This document shows positions 34,628 through 48,878 of a stretch of 64,000 nucleotides of DNA, in pieces. Below the pieces are notes generated by a model. It did no database searches, was not told where the DNA came from, and worked only from the letters and a program-made list of their open reading frames with translations. The DNA is from Meloidogyne chitwoodi (lineage: Eukaryota; Nematoda; Chromadorea; Rhabditida; Meloidogynidae), in contig JACZZP010000014.1 of assembly GCA_015183035.1 (NCBI GenBank), forward strand, positions 806,001 through 870,000, written 5' to 3'. How positions within the stretch are numbered: the first letter of the stretch is position 1; every line of letters starts with the position of its first letter. The translations under genes were made by a program, and so were the position numbers.

Positions 34628-37600
34628 ATGCCAATTAGTTGCGCATTGAATGCTTCTGCAAGACTATGTGGTATATTATCGCGCATACGGCCTTCTTGTT
34701 CATTGCTCAGGAATGAACTTGTTTTTTCATCAAATCCATTGAATTTTTCAAGTTTTCGTAACTACTGTTCTTCATCTTCGTAATTTTTCCTTTATTAATT
34801 TTATAATTGATTTTAGTGGTGACAATGATGATCAGCCACATAAAAATTTAGACGAGGAGCAGCCTTCAACGGATTTGGGTACTAATGAACTTATATTATT
34901 CAATGATTCTTCTGTAAGTTCTTTTGTGGCGTCTATAGCAGAAAAAGGTTCGCTTATTTAGCCGATGCAGTTCAAAATTCCCGAAAATTTGCCAGACGTG
35001 CCAATAGTTGCGATTAATAGGTATCCATTCTTTCCTGGATTTATCAAAAAAGTTGATGTATGTTTTAACTTTATTTAATTAGTTAATTTTAAAAATTCTA
35101 GCTCAAACAAAATGAGGCATTGATGAATTTGATTAAATCTAAGGCTAGACAAAAATTACCTTACGTTGGGTTATTCGTCAAGAGAAACCCAGAGTTAGTA
35201 ACTTTTAAATAAATAAAGTAATTGTTTTTAGTGACAAATCTGAGGCTGTTCCTTCAATAAGTCATTTATACACTGTCGGTACTTTTGCTCATATTTTTGA
35301 AATGCGAGACCATGAGGGTCGAATGTTGGAAATGATTTTAAATTCACATAGAAGAATTCGAATTCTTCAACCGCTGGAGCCTACACTCGATTTTTCAAAA
35401 GGTAATGGACGGCGAAAAATATTAGGAGTAAATAGGAAGCTGAATTTAAAAATGAAAAAAGAAGAAACTCCAGAGGAAGAACAATCCCAACAGCCTCCAG
35501 AAAAGCTAATTATTTATGCACGTACAGAAAACGTCCTGGACAATATTCCTGCACAAATAAATATTGAAATTAAGGTTTTTAATTAACATTATTATGTTTA
35601 GTAAATATTATATAATATTTTAGTTTAGTTAGTGTTTAAGGTCAATCTTCTCTTTTCTCGATTATAATAACTTTTTTCCATCCAGTATTTTTAGTCTAAA
35701 TATTGATGTGTGATTTGAAAATCTTTTTAGATACATTATTTTTTTAAAGGTAAAGATGCAAGCAATTGTTTCTATTATTCGAGAAATTATTCGTGACAAT
35801 AATATGATGGCACAACATGTTGCTTTGCTTTTACAACCTGAACATAGTATTGTCGACAATCCAGTATATTTGTGTGATTTTGTTGGCACAATTGCTCAAA
35901 ATGCTGAAACAGAAGAATTACAAGCGATTATGGAGGAAATTAATGTAAAAAAATTAACAAATTTAATTTTAAATCTCTAACATAAATTTTAGATAATGAG
36001 AAGACTAGATTTGGCATTAGAATTATTAGAAAAAGAACGAGCAAGAGTAAAATTATTAAAAGATATACGCCAATCAGTGGAGAAAAAGGTTCAGGAACAG
36101 AATCATAAATATTTACTTAATGAACAGGTCTTATTTTTAAATTAAAATAAATTGAAAGAATTTTTAGTTAAAAGCAATAAAACGTGAATTGGGAATAGAA
36201 AAAGAAGATAAACAAGCAGTTCTTGAACGTTTGGATGAACGTTTGTCTGGTCTTAATGTTCCCGAATATGCAATGAAAGTAATAAAAGAAGAAAAAGCAA
36301 AGCTTTCTTTTCTAGATCCACACAGCAGTGAATTTAGTATTTCTAGGTTATTTTTATTTATTTAATACCTACATATATTTTCTAGAGAATTTGACTTATA
36401 AAAGATTAAAATTTCTTTAGAGATCTAAAAGAATATCCAAAATGTCTTTAGGTTTATTTAAAATTGAACTATTTTTATTTTGTTCTATCCATCCTACCTC
36501 AGAATATATTTTTAGCTTAAAACTATTTTTATAGAAATTATTTGGATTGGCTTACTTCTATTCCATGGGGTAAAACTACTGAAGAAGTAACTGACGTTAA
36601 TAGAGCAGAAAAATTTTTGGAAGAAGATCATTATGGAATGAAAGAAGTTAAGGAAAGAATTTTAGAATTCATAGCTGTTGGAATTTTGAAGAAACAGACA
36701 AATGGAAAAATACTTTGTTTTCATGGACCTCCAGGTGTTGGAAAAACAAGTATTGCAAAATCAATTGCTAGGGCATTAAATAGACAGGTTTTTTAAAATT
36801 AAAACTCAAATAAAAAATATTTAGTATTATCGTTTTTCTGTTGGAGGAATGACTGATGTAGCAGAAATTAAAGGTCATAGACGTACTTATATTGGAGCAA
36901 TGCCTGGAAAAATAATTCAATGTTTTAAAAAAGTGCAGGCAGAAAATCCACTTATTTTAATTGACGAAATTGATAAAATTGGCGGGGCTGGTAAAATTAA
37001 TTTTAAAAATATATAATTGATTTTAAATACTCTAAAGGCTATCATGGTGATCCTGCTTCAGCTTTACTTGAAGTACTTGATCCCGAACAAAATTCAAATT
37101 TTCTTGATCATTTTATCGATGTTCCTGTTGATCTTTCCAAAGTTTTATTTATCTGTACGGCAAATGAAATCCATAGAATACCTAGTCCAGTAAAAGATAG
37201 AATGGAACTTATTGAAGTTTCTGGTTATGTTGCTGAAGAAAAGATGGAAATTGCAAAAAATTTTCTTTTGCCAAAATGTCGAGAAAGATGGTTAAATTTT
37301 AATAAAAATTATTTTAAATTTTGTTTTAGTGCTCTAAATGAAGAAAGTCTTGTCATTAGTGATGAAGCTATAAATACACTTATTCGATCATATTGCCGTG
37401 AGTCTGGAGTCAGAAACCTGGAGAAACACTTGGAAAAGGTTTTTTAAAATTATTAAATTTTGAAAATATTATTTTTAGATTTTTCGAAAGGCAGCGTTCC
37501 GTATTGTTAGTAGTGTAGGAAATAACAATGAAAAAATTATTGTTGATAACTCGAATCTTAAAGATTTTGTTGGACGTGAAAAATTTACAAGCGAACGCCT

Positions 37601-38406
37601 TTATGATGTTACCCCACCGGGAGTTATAATGGGATTAGCCTGGACAGCTATGGGTTTGTTTCCATTAAACAAAAACAATTTTACCTTTAATCATCATATT
37701 GCAAAATTATTCATTAAGGTGGTTCTACTCTTTATATTGAAGCTTCTTTGGCAAGAAAACTCCGTCCTTTGAATGCTCAGAACATTGTCAATACTAACGT
37801 GGCAACAAATTCTTCATCACCTCAACCTCAAGGTAGTTTAGAGGCAACTGGGCATCTCGGCGATGTTATGAAGGAATCAATGCGTACAGCATACACAGTG
37901 GCAAAAAATGTTTTGACGCGGAGAGATCCGAACAACGAATTCCTAGAGCAGGCGCATCTTCACATCCACGTTCCAGAGGTTTTCCATTTTTGAATTTAAG
38001 TGTAAAATGAAAGTGTTAATTGTGTTTTTTTCCTAGAATAGAAAAAAAAGATTTACATCAAATTTTATAGGGTGCGGTACCAAAGGATGGGCCTTCTGCC
38101 GGATGTACGATTGCCAGCGCTCTCCTCTCACTAGCAACTGGAAAACCTGCAGTACAGGGAATTTCAATGACAGGAGAGATTTCTTTGACTGGTAAGGTGT
38201 TACCAGTTGGTGGAATAAAAGAGAAAATAATTGCTGCGAAAAGATCGGGTGTTAACTGTGTTGTACTTCCAGAAGAGAACAAAAAGGATTTTGAAGATTT
38301 GGCTGACTTTATCAAGCGAGATGTTGAAACTCATTTTGTTAATCACTACGACCAAGTTTTCGATCTAATCTTCCCTGATTTTGTACCTGCTATGAATTCA
38401 AGTTGA
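34628..38406 (+). CDS. LONP1: Mitochondrial Lon protease
   Basis: An ATP-dependent matrix protease that degrades oxidised and misfolded proteins and binds mtDNA. About 15 exons join. The N-terminus is rich in Arg/Ser and lacks acidic residues for some 50 residues, as a presequence should. The LON N-domain starts at [20 protein letters not shown]. The AAA+ module has Walker [10 protein letters not shown] (near 36730), the pore-loop region [20 protein letters not shown], Walker [10 protein letters not shown] and sensor segment [20 protein letters not shown]. The protease domain has the catalytic Ser in [10 protein letters not shown] (near 38090) and the catalytic Lys in [15 protein letters not shown]. 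An Asn/Ser-rich insertion (near 37780-37830) precedes [15 protein letters not shown]. It is complete and intact, and is the last gene of the plus-strand run. Confidence 0.95.
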
Positions 38407-39240
38407 TATTTTGACATTATTCTATTTCTATTGTTTTCACTTTAAAAATTATATAATATAAATTAAACGTAAAAATACTACTATATTTTAAGGCATTATT
38501 TCAAAAACTTTTGGAACATTTAAAACTAAAAGTAAGAAAAAAATAAATAGATAACTAAATCCCGTCTCTTTCCCGGCCTCTTCCTCTACTCTTTTGTCCT
38601 CCAAGATGTCCGTGATTTGATAAATCATTTGAAGAGCGCTTCTCCCTCTTATTGCATTATTACTTTCCTCGTACACTTACTCCTCGGCCCACGGCCAACG
38701 CCAAAAGATGGCGCCTTATTAGCAAAAGCATTACGGAGATTAACACATTCGCCTAAATTTTATTGTTCACAGAAGGCGAAACCAGAAAACTAAATGCTTG
38801 ACTGGGAAGTTTAAATGTTTTAACATTCTATGAAAGGGAAGAACTCTAAACTTTGTGATCGCACACACAAATTTTGTGTGAATCATGATCACTCATTTCG
38901 TTATGTTTCCATTTTTAGCCCATGAAAATTTGTTGTCTTTGCAATTTACTTTTGGGCTCCTATAAAAGGGAGCCCAACTTTCATATAATTTGTTTTTGTA
39001 ACACTTAAAAATAAATATTACAATTTGTATGTATATTTTTTATAATTAGTCTCAGGGAATCTCGTCCCGGCATCAGTTTTTAAAATTAATAATTTTAGAC
39101 CAGAGAAAATAATAGATTTTTAATTACAAAGAGCTTAGATTTTATTCGCGGACCTCCATCTTATTATTAAATAGACAAATATAAAAAAATCAAGATAATG
39201 AGAGAAGACATGTCATACATATATTATTATAATCTTCATA
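38407..39240. other. Convergent intergenic region, possible LTR remnant
   Basis: Lies between the tail-to-tail Lon and NUP160 genes. It contains a hairpin, TGGGCTCC-TATAAAA-GGGAGCCCA (38953-38976), which also reads as a TATA box. Further on are polyadenylation-like AATAAATATT (39011) and a GC-rich stretch CTCGTCCCGGCATCA (39060-39075). This order resembles part of a retrotransposon LTR. The minus-strand frame at 38488-38676 shows no domain. Confidence 0.4.
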
Positions 39241-42200
39241 TCAAATGTTAACAGGATTTCGACTAATTACTCGATTATAGGCGTAAAATTCCTTGAGTTT
39301 TGTAGTTGTCTCAGCAATAGGCTAAAAATTTAAAATAAAAAAATATTTAATTAAAAATTACAAAATTTATTCTATTTTCATCTTTTTCTGCCAATTGTAA
39401 AAGCATTTCAATATGAGGTAACGGCAATAAAGAGAGCATTTCTAATTGACTTTCACTATTTTTTGCCAAAGGATCAAGAATAATTTGTTTGGTAGTTTTT
39501 TCCATTAAACGTTTCTTTATTGTTTCTATTTGAACTAATAAAACATCAAATGCATCGGCAAAATCACCAAAATCAATTAATAGACGAAGTAAATCACCAA
39601 AATTAATTTCCTAATTTTTTTAAATAAATATATATAGATTAAAAAAACAAACAGAATATCTTTTAACAAGCCAAACAGGCAATTTTATAGAAAATTTGAG
39701 AAAAGTATTGGCAATTGTTCGTAAAATTGAAGAATCATGTTGAAATATCTTTAGAGATAAATCCAAATAAGAGATTACAATACGCCAATGTGGCTCTTGA
39801 TTTCTAAAAAATTAAAAATATTTAAATAATTTATTATTATAAATATTCTAACCCTCCAATGCTAAGATCTCTAATAAAACTTCGATTACAAAATACCCAT
39901 TCAGGCAATTTTTCTTCATTTTGTTGACTATTATAATTAATTTCATTATTAGTATTATCTTCAGAATTATCAATTCGAATAGCTTCTTCTGTAATTTGAG
40001 CTAATAAATCGTTTGGCTTTAATCCAAATTCTCTAAAATATTAACAAAAATTTTCAAAAAAAAGAACTAAAATATAAAAACTTTATTAAAAGCCATGCCA
40101 TGTCATAACGTTTATAACGAAGTGATTCGTATAAAATTCCAGCCTCCTCTAATGGAGGAACTATTGTTGGATCTGCATCCATTAATGCAAGTCTCGCTTC
40201 TAATTTAAGTAATTCTCTGGAAACATCAGATTTGGAGATTTTAATCTTGTTAGGATTCTGTCTTAAATCTGATTCTAAAAAAAATAATTTAAATTTTTGA
40301 ATTATTATATATATAAATACCATTATTGTTAATATTACCATTAGCATCGACAAATTCAAAATCACCACCTGGCGATTCTTCTCTGTTCTCATTTTCCTGA
40401 AATAAACAAATTAAATTATTCTTCTTTATTAAATTAAAAAAAAAAAACATTTTCATCAATATCATCCCAAATAAGCATAGCTTCATCATCTTTAAGTTCA
40501 ACAATCTGCATTGTTTGAAATATTGTAGCTAATGTATTACATCGTCTCTGAAGAAGTGCTCGGTCTTGAATTTCACGCCGCAAACGCATTGAAAGCTCAT
40601 ACATTAATTTGGCAGCTTAAAAAAGTTTAGAATTTTTAGTAAAAAATATATTCTCAATATTATTTACCCTTTGTATATTCACATCTAGATATATGAAATG
40701 CATATGCAATATTATACATGCTAGAATTTCCTATTCCACTTACAATCATTTCAGCTTTACAACGAGCTTCGAGTATTTCAACTACCATATCAGCCAAATT
40801 ACCATAAGGAAGTGCAACAAGAATTTTTGTTTGTCGAGTATCTAATAAATGAGTAATTAATTGGAAGAGGCAAACAGATCGTCGTTTATTGTTTGGATTG
40901 TGAAGAACAGAACGAACAGCTTCCCAATAAGTTTTTGTAAGTAAATGTTGTGTAAATAATGTTGTATAAACTTCTGACTATAAATAAATTATTTTTACTT
41001 TAAAAATAATTAAACCAATAGCAAATCATCTCTATCACTTTTTGCATAGTTTACAGCTAATTTACCAGCCAAAACAACATATTCATAATGTTTATGTTCT
41101 TTAAATATAAACATAACCTTTTTTAAAAAAAAAAGTTTAAAATTAAATTTAAATTTTCTTACTTTATTAAAATATTCAATAAGTGAATGTTTATTCTTTT
41201 TTAAAGTTCTTTCATCAATAGGAAAACCATTATTTTGGTTTTCATTATTATTTAATGTCAAATTAACAGAAGGAGAAGGATAAATTTTAGAAAGTAATTC
41301 ATTAAAAACTAAATCTCCATTTTCAACTCCTTTTGAAATTTCTTGAAACATTGTCCAAGCAGTTTCAGGTTTATTTTGGCCAGAACAAGCTATTGCTTGA
41401 AAAAATTCAAAAGAATAAGCCAATTCAGATGGAAAAGGTTCATTTAAAGTACAATAATTCTAAAAATATAAAATTAAAATATAAATTTAAATATAATTAC
41501 TTTTAAGGCATCAAAGAAATTGCTTTCTGCCAAAAAACAAGGCAAAGTCAAAGTTTTTGATTCAGGCCATAGAACAATTAACATTCCTTCAATTAAATCA
41601 GCAAAAAAACGGCAAAAGCTACTTTGTTGGTTTTGTTGTAGTTTCTGAGATTTACGAGATTTTTGAATAATAGTGTCGTCCCAACGAGATGGTGGAGGTA
41701 ATAATTTAATATTTGAACTGTATGATACATCATCATCTTGTGTTATATATTCTCCATCATCAAACTATTAATTATTAAAGGAATAATTAGAATTTTATAT
41801 ACCTGTTCATCTTCATCGATTAATCTTTCAATTTGTCCATTTTCAATAATTTCTGAATCATCCAAATCGTCTTCTTCCAAATTATTCTTCATTATTCTAT
41901 CAGGAGACATCTCGTTAACATCATCTTCTCTACAAGTTGGTCTCTGTGCCATAACAAACTTATCATTTGTACCATATTTTAAAAATGCTTGGGCAACATT
42001 AATTTGCTTTGGAATGTTATCATGACTAAAAAATTAATTTCTAAATTCAATAATTATAATTATTATTAACCTAAAAAGACGAACAGATAAAGCAATCCAT
42101 AAAGTAGTATAATAATTAATTGATTGAGCAATTCGACTATTATATGTACTAATAACCATTGCTATTCTTGGATCTATACGATCCTCCGACTGATAAAAAA

Positions 42201-44732
42201 ACAATGTTATAAAATTAAAATTAAAATTAAAAATTACAGAGCTTGCCAATATTTGAGGGATAACTTCAACAAGACTATTAATTATACAAGAAATTTTCAG
42301 GCGAGCCAATACAATACTTCTAATAGCCATAGCAATTAAAGAAACAGTAAAATTAGATTGAAGAAAGTGAGAACGAAATTTTATTACTAAAATAAAATAA
42401 TAATTAAAAAATATAAATTCAAACTTTTGCATGGATTTTTTGTTAATAAAGGAGAAGTTCGAACACCAAAACTGCTAATTAATCGACAAAGTTCATCAGT
42501 ATTATTATTTACCAATTCTGATATTTTATCAGGATTACTTAAATGAGACATCTAAAAAAATTTTTTCAAGTAAATTATTTATTTTTACTGTATTTTGGCG
42601 AACCAAATCAAAAATTAACTTGGCAATTTTATTTTGTGGTGTACAAATTGCAAGCATTTGATCATCTGGGGGTAAATATGTTGTAAATCGACACTAGAAA
42701 TGAATAAATATAAATTAAAAAATAAAGATTATATTCCTAGCCTTTTGAACAACGCCAATTAAACCAATCGGTTCAGATTGCCAAATAGCAAGCGGCTCTA
42801 AACTTTCTTCTTGAAGTTGGTCACAAGTTTTAAGAAAATCCATCCAGAATTTTTCATACGATTGTTTAAGCTTTGTTTCATCAGGTAATAACTCTGTGTC
42901 ATCAATAGGATCGCCAGCATCAATAAAATAAAGATTCTTGAGCTAAAATTTAATTTTGTATATTTATATAAAGATTAAAAAACCTGTCCTGAAGAAAGAA
43001 ATTCATCCAAAAATCGACTTAAAGCAATCCAATTTCCATATTGAATTAAATGCTGTTGTTGTTTACAAACAACCTAATAAAATAAAAGTGTTAATAAGTA
43101 AGATTTTTTAACTGTTTTTCATGGTTAAAATTATATTTAAAAATTAACCTGAACAGCTCTACTAACAACATCAAAAGAGTAATTATTTCCATCAAAAATT
43201 CGATTACGTATTCCCTCAGAATTTGGATATTTAAAAAGACGATTGTCAGTAACACAACTAGAAGAAGCAGGACGAACACTTTCCCATGCACAAGAAAAAA
43301 TTTCTTGATTTTCGATGGCGGACAAAGAAGAAATAAATTCACATTTCATTAATGTATAAGGTTGTAATTCTTCATCAGAATCCCAAACTTCTGGCGATTC
43401 ATTAACAATGACCCAAAGACAAAACTTTTCCTTTTCATTATTGATGTTTGTATTGTTTGGAGAAATAACTCTTGCAGTAAAATCTTTAATGTAAACCTAA
43501 ATATAAATAAATTTATATATATCATTATAAACAAATACTTGATTAAGTGAACTTGAAAAGCAGACAGTAATATCTTTTCCAATTTGTTTCAAAAGAGTAA
43601 ACTGAAAACAAAACTTTTAAATGAAATTTAAAATAAAACAAACATGATTAATCCCTGAGAGAAGTAAATTAACGAGGACAAACTCTGATTCTCCAACTCG
43701 TCCATAAGATGGTTGAACAACACGAAGAGAAATATCCTCAATTTGTTGACAAGAAAGAACAGACATTTTTGCAATTAAGTCAAAGCATGAAATAACATTT
43801 CCAGAAGACACATCCAAAATACGGAGTTTTCCATCATGTGAAGCACTGAAAATTCGTAAAACACCAAACTCCCCAGTTACAACAGCCGCATCAAAAATTC
43901 CAATTGTTTTCTTTTTAAATAAGGATTCAAGCATTCCAACATCTTGGAAAGGATATTCTTCTAAAATTTATTGAAATATAAAATACTTTTTAAAAAAAAC
44001 CAGGTATTGAAGTTTCCATTGGACTTAAGGATGGATAAATAACACGTAAAACTGGTCCATCCAACATACGAACCACAGCTTTAGTTGATCCATTCTGGTC
44101 AGTACCAACTGATACAAATATTGCAATTCCCGGACTCTTCCATGCATTAAAATCGTGGGTAGCGTAGAGTTCGCCGTATTGATGCAATCGACTTAATATT
44201 GAGACATTTCCCTGTATTATTCAGAATTAGTTAACAATTTTAAATTATGTAACCAAAGAATCGTCTTGATTTCTGTCCAAATGAACATAGAAACGATGAA
44301 TACCAGATTGTGTTGGCACAACAATTAAAAAAATTTTACGACGAACAATAAACAAACGAGTGCCAGGAATAATTAAAGAGGCAGAAAAGTTTATACAAAG
44401 CGAAGAGTCAATGAGATCTTTATCAATGGAATATTCATTCATGTGGAGATTTGCTCCTTCAGCACGCCTTAATTTCAATTTATTTTAGAATATATTTTTG
44501 TGATTATTACCAAATGATAAATCTATTTTGCAGTCCTCTTTCGATGGATGAAAATGAACCAGCGGACTTTATTACCTCCGCACCAGCGATTGTTTTAACT
44601 GGTAGGTCTAAATGTTTAAAAATTATAAAGTAAATAAAAATATAAACCTGTAGTAATTCTAATGATGTTTGGATTCCGAGGTGTAAAATAAGAATCACCG
44701 AAAGCTAATTCAGTACCAGAAAAGAGATCCAT
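39241..44732 (-). CDS. NUP160: Nucleoporin NUP160
   Basis: A scaffold subunit of the NUP107-160 (Y) complex of the nuclear pore, also needed for pore reassembly after mitosis. At least 17 exons on the minus strand. The N-terminal half (44732 to about 43000) has beta-propeller character: FSASHDGKLRILDVSSG, KEKFCLWVIVNESPEVWDSD and the long VVSRAVQ helix. The alpha-solenoid C-terminal half contains KHYEYVVLAGKLAVNYA, LVALPYGNLADMVVEILEAR, the YNIAYAFHISRCEYTKAAKL segment, YELSMRLRRE and LLQRRCNTLATIFQTM. These match, in order, the PYVNLHNEVV-type, LLYAFHIYR-type and YEYGMRLGRE-type segments of animal NUP160. An acidic Glu/Asp insertion lies near 41830-41930. Confidence 0.85.
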
Positions 44733-44990
44733 CTGAAAATACGAATTTATCTAAAATTTAGGAACATTTATTATTGTAGATAACTAGTAAAAAAATAACA
44801 CAGTTTTCAAAATATTCAAAAATCAACAGATTTAAATAAACCAAAAAAACACTAAAAATAATTCGCACATTAATGCATAATATAAAATCATATACAAATA
44901 ACAAAGAAATAGGCGCCAAATGATGAGTACATAATAAATTCGAAATAAAAGACAGGACAAGCAAAATGTTTAAATAATAAAAATCGTGGT

Positions 44991-47900
44991 TTATTTTTCT
45001 TGTTCTGAATCTGAACCTTCTGTATATTCACCTTCGGATGAATCCAATTTTTCTTCTAAATCAATTTCATCTTCAGTATCATGATATTTGATTTGTGGAG
45101 GTTCTCTTGCTGGATGTACTTCCATCTTTAATTTCATAAAAAAATTAAAAAAAAAAGTAAAAAGTTACTTTAACATCAACTGAATAATCAAAGTCTATAT
45201 AAGAATCAGATCTGATATGTAAAGTAAAGAAATGATTGCCTTTTTGTGAAGGAGCAGGAAAGCGTAAATCAAACTTAAAGTAAACGTTATTTTTTTTAGA
45301 TTATTTTAAATAGTAACTGTCTTTTCTTGATCAAGTGTTTTGCAGGGAACCATTGTCACAAATTTTCTTGACTTTTTTTCAAGCAAGTAGATATACCACC
45401 ACTCATATTTGTCACCAGGAAAGTGAGGGCAATGAACTTCATGATAATTAGTTGGTTCACTTTCTAGTAATACCTCCTTTTTTGTTACAAAATCATCATC
45501 AATTTCATCGTTTCGTTCATCCCAATCGTCATCATTATCACTAGATGATGGCCCTCCACCCTTCCCGCCTTGCTGTTCCTAAATTATTTTATGTATATTT
45601 TTTCTTAATTTTTGAAAAATACAATTGATTCTCTGTCACTTGTTTCATTTTCTTCATTTTTACCGGAAACAGTTTCATCATCCGATTCTCTTTCAGAATC
45701 GCTTTGATCCAAATTCTGTCTATTGTCCATAGGCTTGACTTCATGGTTTTCCGTTATTTCTTTAGTTGCTTTGTCCATGCTAATATTTTTCTCATCAATT
45801 GGATCATTCGGTATTTGAATATTCTGTTTGTAAGGTAGAGATTTCTTGTTCTACAAATTTTTATAATCTTTAAAAACTTTTGCGTTACCTTTCCACTCTT
45901 TTTTGGCTTTTTCTTAGGCTGCTTTTCCCAGACTTTTCTTTTATTTTGCTTCTGTTCTTCATCATCATCACGTTGATCATCAATGGAATTTTGCCATTCC
46001 CGTTGTTGTTGAAGTGCCACTTCCTTCCTTACCCCTTCAACAATTTCTTCTTTGCGTTTTTCCAAATCCAACAGAGGAAACCGTTTAAGTATAACTTTCA
46101 GAGTTACAACAGAACCAATGGTAACAGTCTCCTTATCTTCCTCTCCTTGGACTGAAAAGACAAAGCATTTTATATTATAATTTTATAAACCTTCAATTTT
46201 TGTTTCAACTTCCAACCTTGGCATCATTGAAAGAACATAAATTATCTGTTAAATAAATTATTATATTCTTTTATTTAAAATTAGTTACATCTTCATATTG
46301 ATCATAAGTGATTGTATTGAGCAATGAACGTCTTTTAGATTCACTTAATTTGACCAAATCATGACAAGTGATTACCCGATTCTAAAAACATATTTGAAAA
46401 ATTTTTAATTCAATATATACTCTTCTTAATAAGGCTAAATTTTTTTCATTAATATGAGGAAGTTGGAGCAAACTGCTGTTTTTTGGCCAAAGTGCTTGTA
46501 CTATCATTGGAAATACACGGAGAGTATTTTCTAAGCAATCGATAGTTGGAGTTTTTTGCATTGGCCAATGCATCATTTGAAGAAGAAGACGAAGAAACTC
46601 TTCAAGTAAAACTAAAGACCGGCTAACCATGTAGTTTTGATCTTAAAATTTATAAGTCGATTAAAAGACTTTTTTTGTGTTTCTATGCATGCACATTTAA
46701 TTTTTTCCAATTTAAATTCCACAGTTCAAGAATTTAAATTGCTTAAAGTTAATTAATATTTCAAAAAATAATTATCACCTGTTAGTAAATTCTCTGAAGG
46801 TAAAGTAATTCTTGTCAAATAGGCATGAAGCAAAGCTCGAGTTTTTAAACTCCAGGGTAAACAAAGTGGATGCTCTTTCTTTTTTTCACGTAAATTATTT
46901 AGCTCCTTCATCACAATTGGAATTTCTTTGTCATCACTTTCACGCTCAATAATTTCTGTATTAAATCTTTTCCAAAATTCAAATGATCCAGCCAAAACCA
47001 TAATAATTCCTTTTTAAGAAAATTTATAAATTTAAACGAATAAAATATATATCAAATGGTTAAATATTATTTTAAAAAATAATAGGTAAAAATTACAAAT
47101 ATGTAAATATACTATTAATGTCCATGCTTGGTGTTTTCTGCAAAAAATGCCCGTAAAGTCTAGATGTTTCTAGCAAAACTTTGTCAGCACTGTATTTAAT
47201 TGAATTATACCACCACATTCCCTTAAAGATATTATTATTTATAAATTAATAATTTTTTAATATTCAAACCACTCCGACGGGAAGGATTATCATAAAAATA
47301 AGTGTATACAAAGCAAGAACCCAATTTCCATATTGTTCACTGACAATCCATTTTGGTAAAGCAATTCCAAAAGTTGTTGCTTAAATAAAATTATATAAAG
47401 TATATTAAACAATAAGATTTATGTTTTATAGAAAATTTTCATTTTAAATAAGTCCAAATGTGAGCAAAAATAATTTTTCTAACCTTTTGGACCGTCAGGA
47501 TTTCCGTAAAGACGCCAATTTTCTCTAGATTCCTCATCAGTTAATGCTTTATATGCTTTAACAATCGCATCAAAAGTGACAGGATCGCCACCTTAAAATA
47601 CAAATATTATCACATTTTATTTTATCATTAAACCTTTATCTGGATGGTGTGTTTTACTAAGCTCTCGGTATTTTTTCTTTATTTCAGTGACATCAGAATC
47701 CTTCAAAAATATTTATTTTATGAAAAAGAAAAAAATGTAAAACATACAACATCAATTCCAAGAATTTTGTAAGGGTCATATCTAAAATCAAATAAGTATT
47801 TTAATATTTTTAAAAAATCAGAAAAATTACTCTTCATATTGCTGTTCCAATTGTGAAACTTTATAAGCAAGTAACAAAAAAAGTATCCATAAAATAAAAA

Positions 47901-48175
47901 GAATAATTCCTTTAATAAAACATTTAACTTTTTCCCATGGTTTTATTTGCTCTTTTTTGTAACGTTTTTGTAAATCACCATCACACCTACAACCTCTTTT
48001 TATATATTCTTGTCTTTTAGCTAAATAAAATTTAAAAGAATTGAAAATTAAAAAAATTACGAAGTGATGGCCATAAAAAATGTGTCAATGGGAAAAGTAT
48101 CACAGCAAAAAATGAAACAATAACATAATAAAAAGTATTTCCAATTTCATCATATTCAAATTGAGCTCTGGGCAT
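44991..48175 (-). CDS. SEC63: ER translocation protein SEC63
   Basis: A membrane J-protein that recruits BiP to the SEC61/SEC62 channel for post-translational import. It starts MPRAQFEYDEIGNTFYYVIV with the first membrane span, followed by THFLWPS and a further span near 47900. The lumenal J-domain reads DPYKILGIDVDSDVTEIKKK and contains the HPD motif (THHPDKGG). A third span follows near 47310 (LYTLIFMIILPVGVGMWW). Brl-type helices come next (FEFWKRFNTEIIERESDD, MMPRLEVE). A long Lys/Glu/Asp-rich cytosolic insertion (46060-45500) precedes the C-terminal FN3-like part (YEWWYIYLLEKKSRKFV). The acidic end, SDSEQEK, is the SEC62-binding feature of the family. The next gene on this strand (NUP160) begins 258 bp downstream. 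Confidence 0.92.
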
Positions 48176-48346
48176 GGCACCCTAAAATTAATTTTTATAA
48201 ATTTAAATCATAAAAAAATATTATATTGACAAAACTTTATTATAACTACGTTAAAGAAGGAACAACGCGGCGCTAAAACAAAATGAATAGAATGCCACAA
48301 ATTATTAAAAATATTATTAATTCAAAAATGTGCTGATACTAGAGCT

Positions 48347-48878
48347 CGTGGATGGTGATTTGGGCAGTGGTGATTTGGGCAGTGAGTTATTTGGGCAGTG
48401 GTGATTTGGGCAGTGGTTATTTTGGCAGTGGTGATTTGGGCAGTGGTGATTTGGACAGTAAATATTTCTTTTTAAAAATGATGTTGTTAACGTAAATGGT
48501 GTGCGCAAGCACGGAGATAAACAAAGAAACATCTGGTAAGATCGAAGTGATTAGAGGTCGGCAAAATCGCATTTGCGGGATCCCGCATGCGGGATTTTTT
48601 TTTTAAATTGATGCGGGACGGGATTTGCGGGACTAATCCCGCAAAAATCCCACATCCCTCAAAATCCCGCAAATCCAAAAAAGTGCGGGATTGCAGGTGC
48701 TGGATCCCGCAAAATCCCGCGCGGGATCCGCCCAGCACCGACCTCTAGTAGTGATAAATAATATTTTTTAACTTTTAAAAAGAAATATGTATTTACTGCC
48801 CAAATAACTCACTGCCCAATTCACCACTGCCCAAATAACTCACTGCCCAAATCACCACTGCCCAAATCACATAGCACC
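48347..48878. mobile_element. Nested element B with minisatellite-like inverted ends
   Basis: Ends consist of tandem GTGATTTGGGCAGTGG-type units: about seven at the left (48355-48455) and four to five in inverse orientation at the right (48795-48870). An 8-bp duplication CTAGAGCT (48339-48346, 48879-48886) comes from the left end of element A, showing that B entered A. Element C sits inside it. Confidence 0.7.
48552..48747. mobile_element. Innermost hAT-like element C
   Basis: The terminal inverted repeat is TAGAGGTCGG. The flanking 8-bp repeats GAAGTGAT and GTAGTGAT differ at one base. The interior is built of GCGGGAT/ATCCCGC palindromic repeats with strong hairpin potential. It is inserted into element B. 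The frame at 48487-48738 is a by-product. Confidence 0.7.

Noticed and set aside
45754..46155. Opposing frames over the SEC63 Lys/Glu-rich insertion
   Set aside because: The plus-strand frame is antisense of the acidic/basic insertion; the minus-strand reading fits SEC63.
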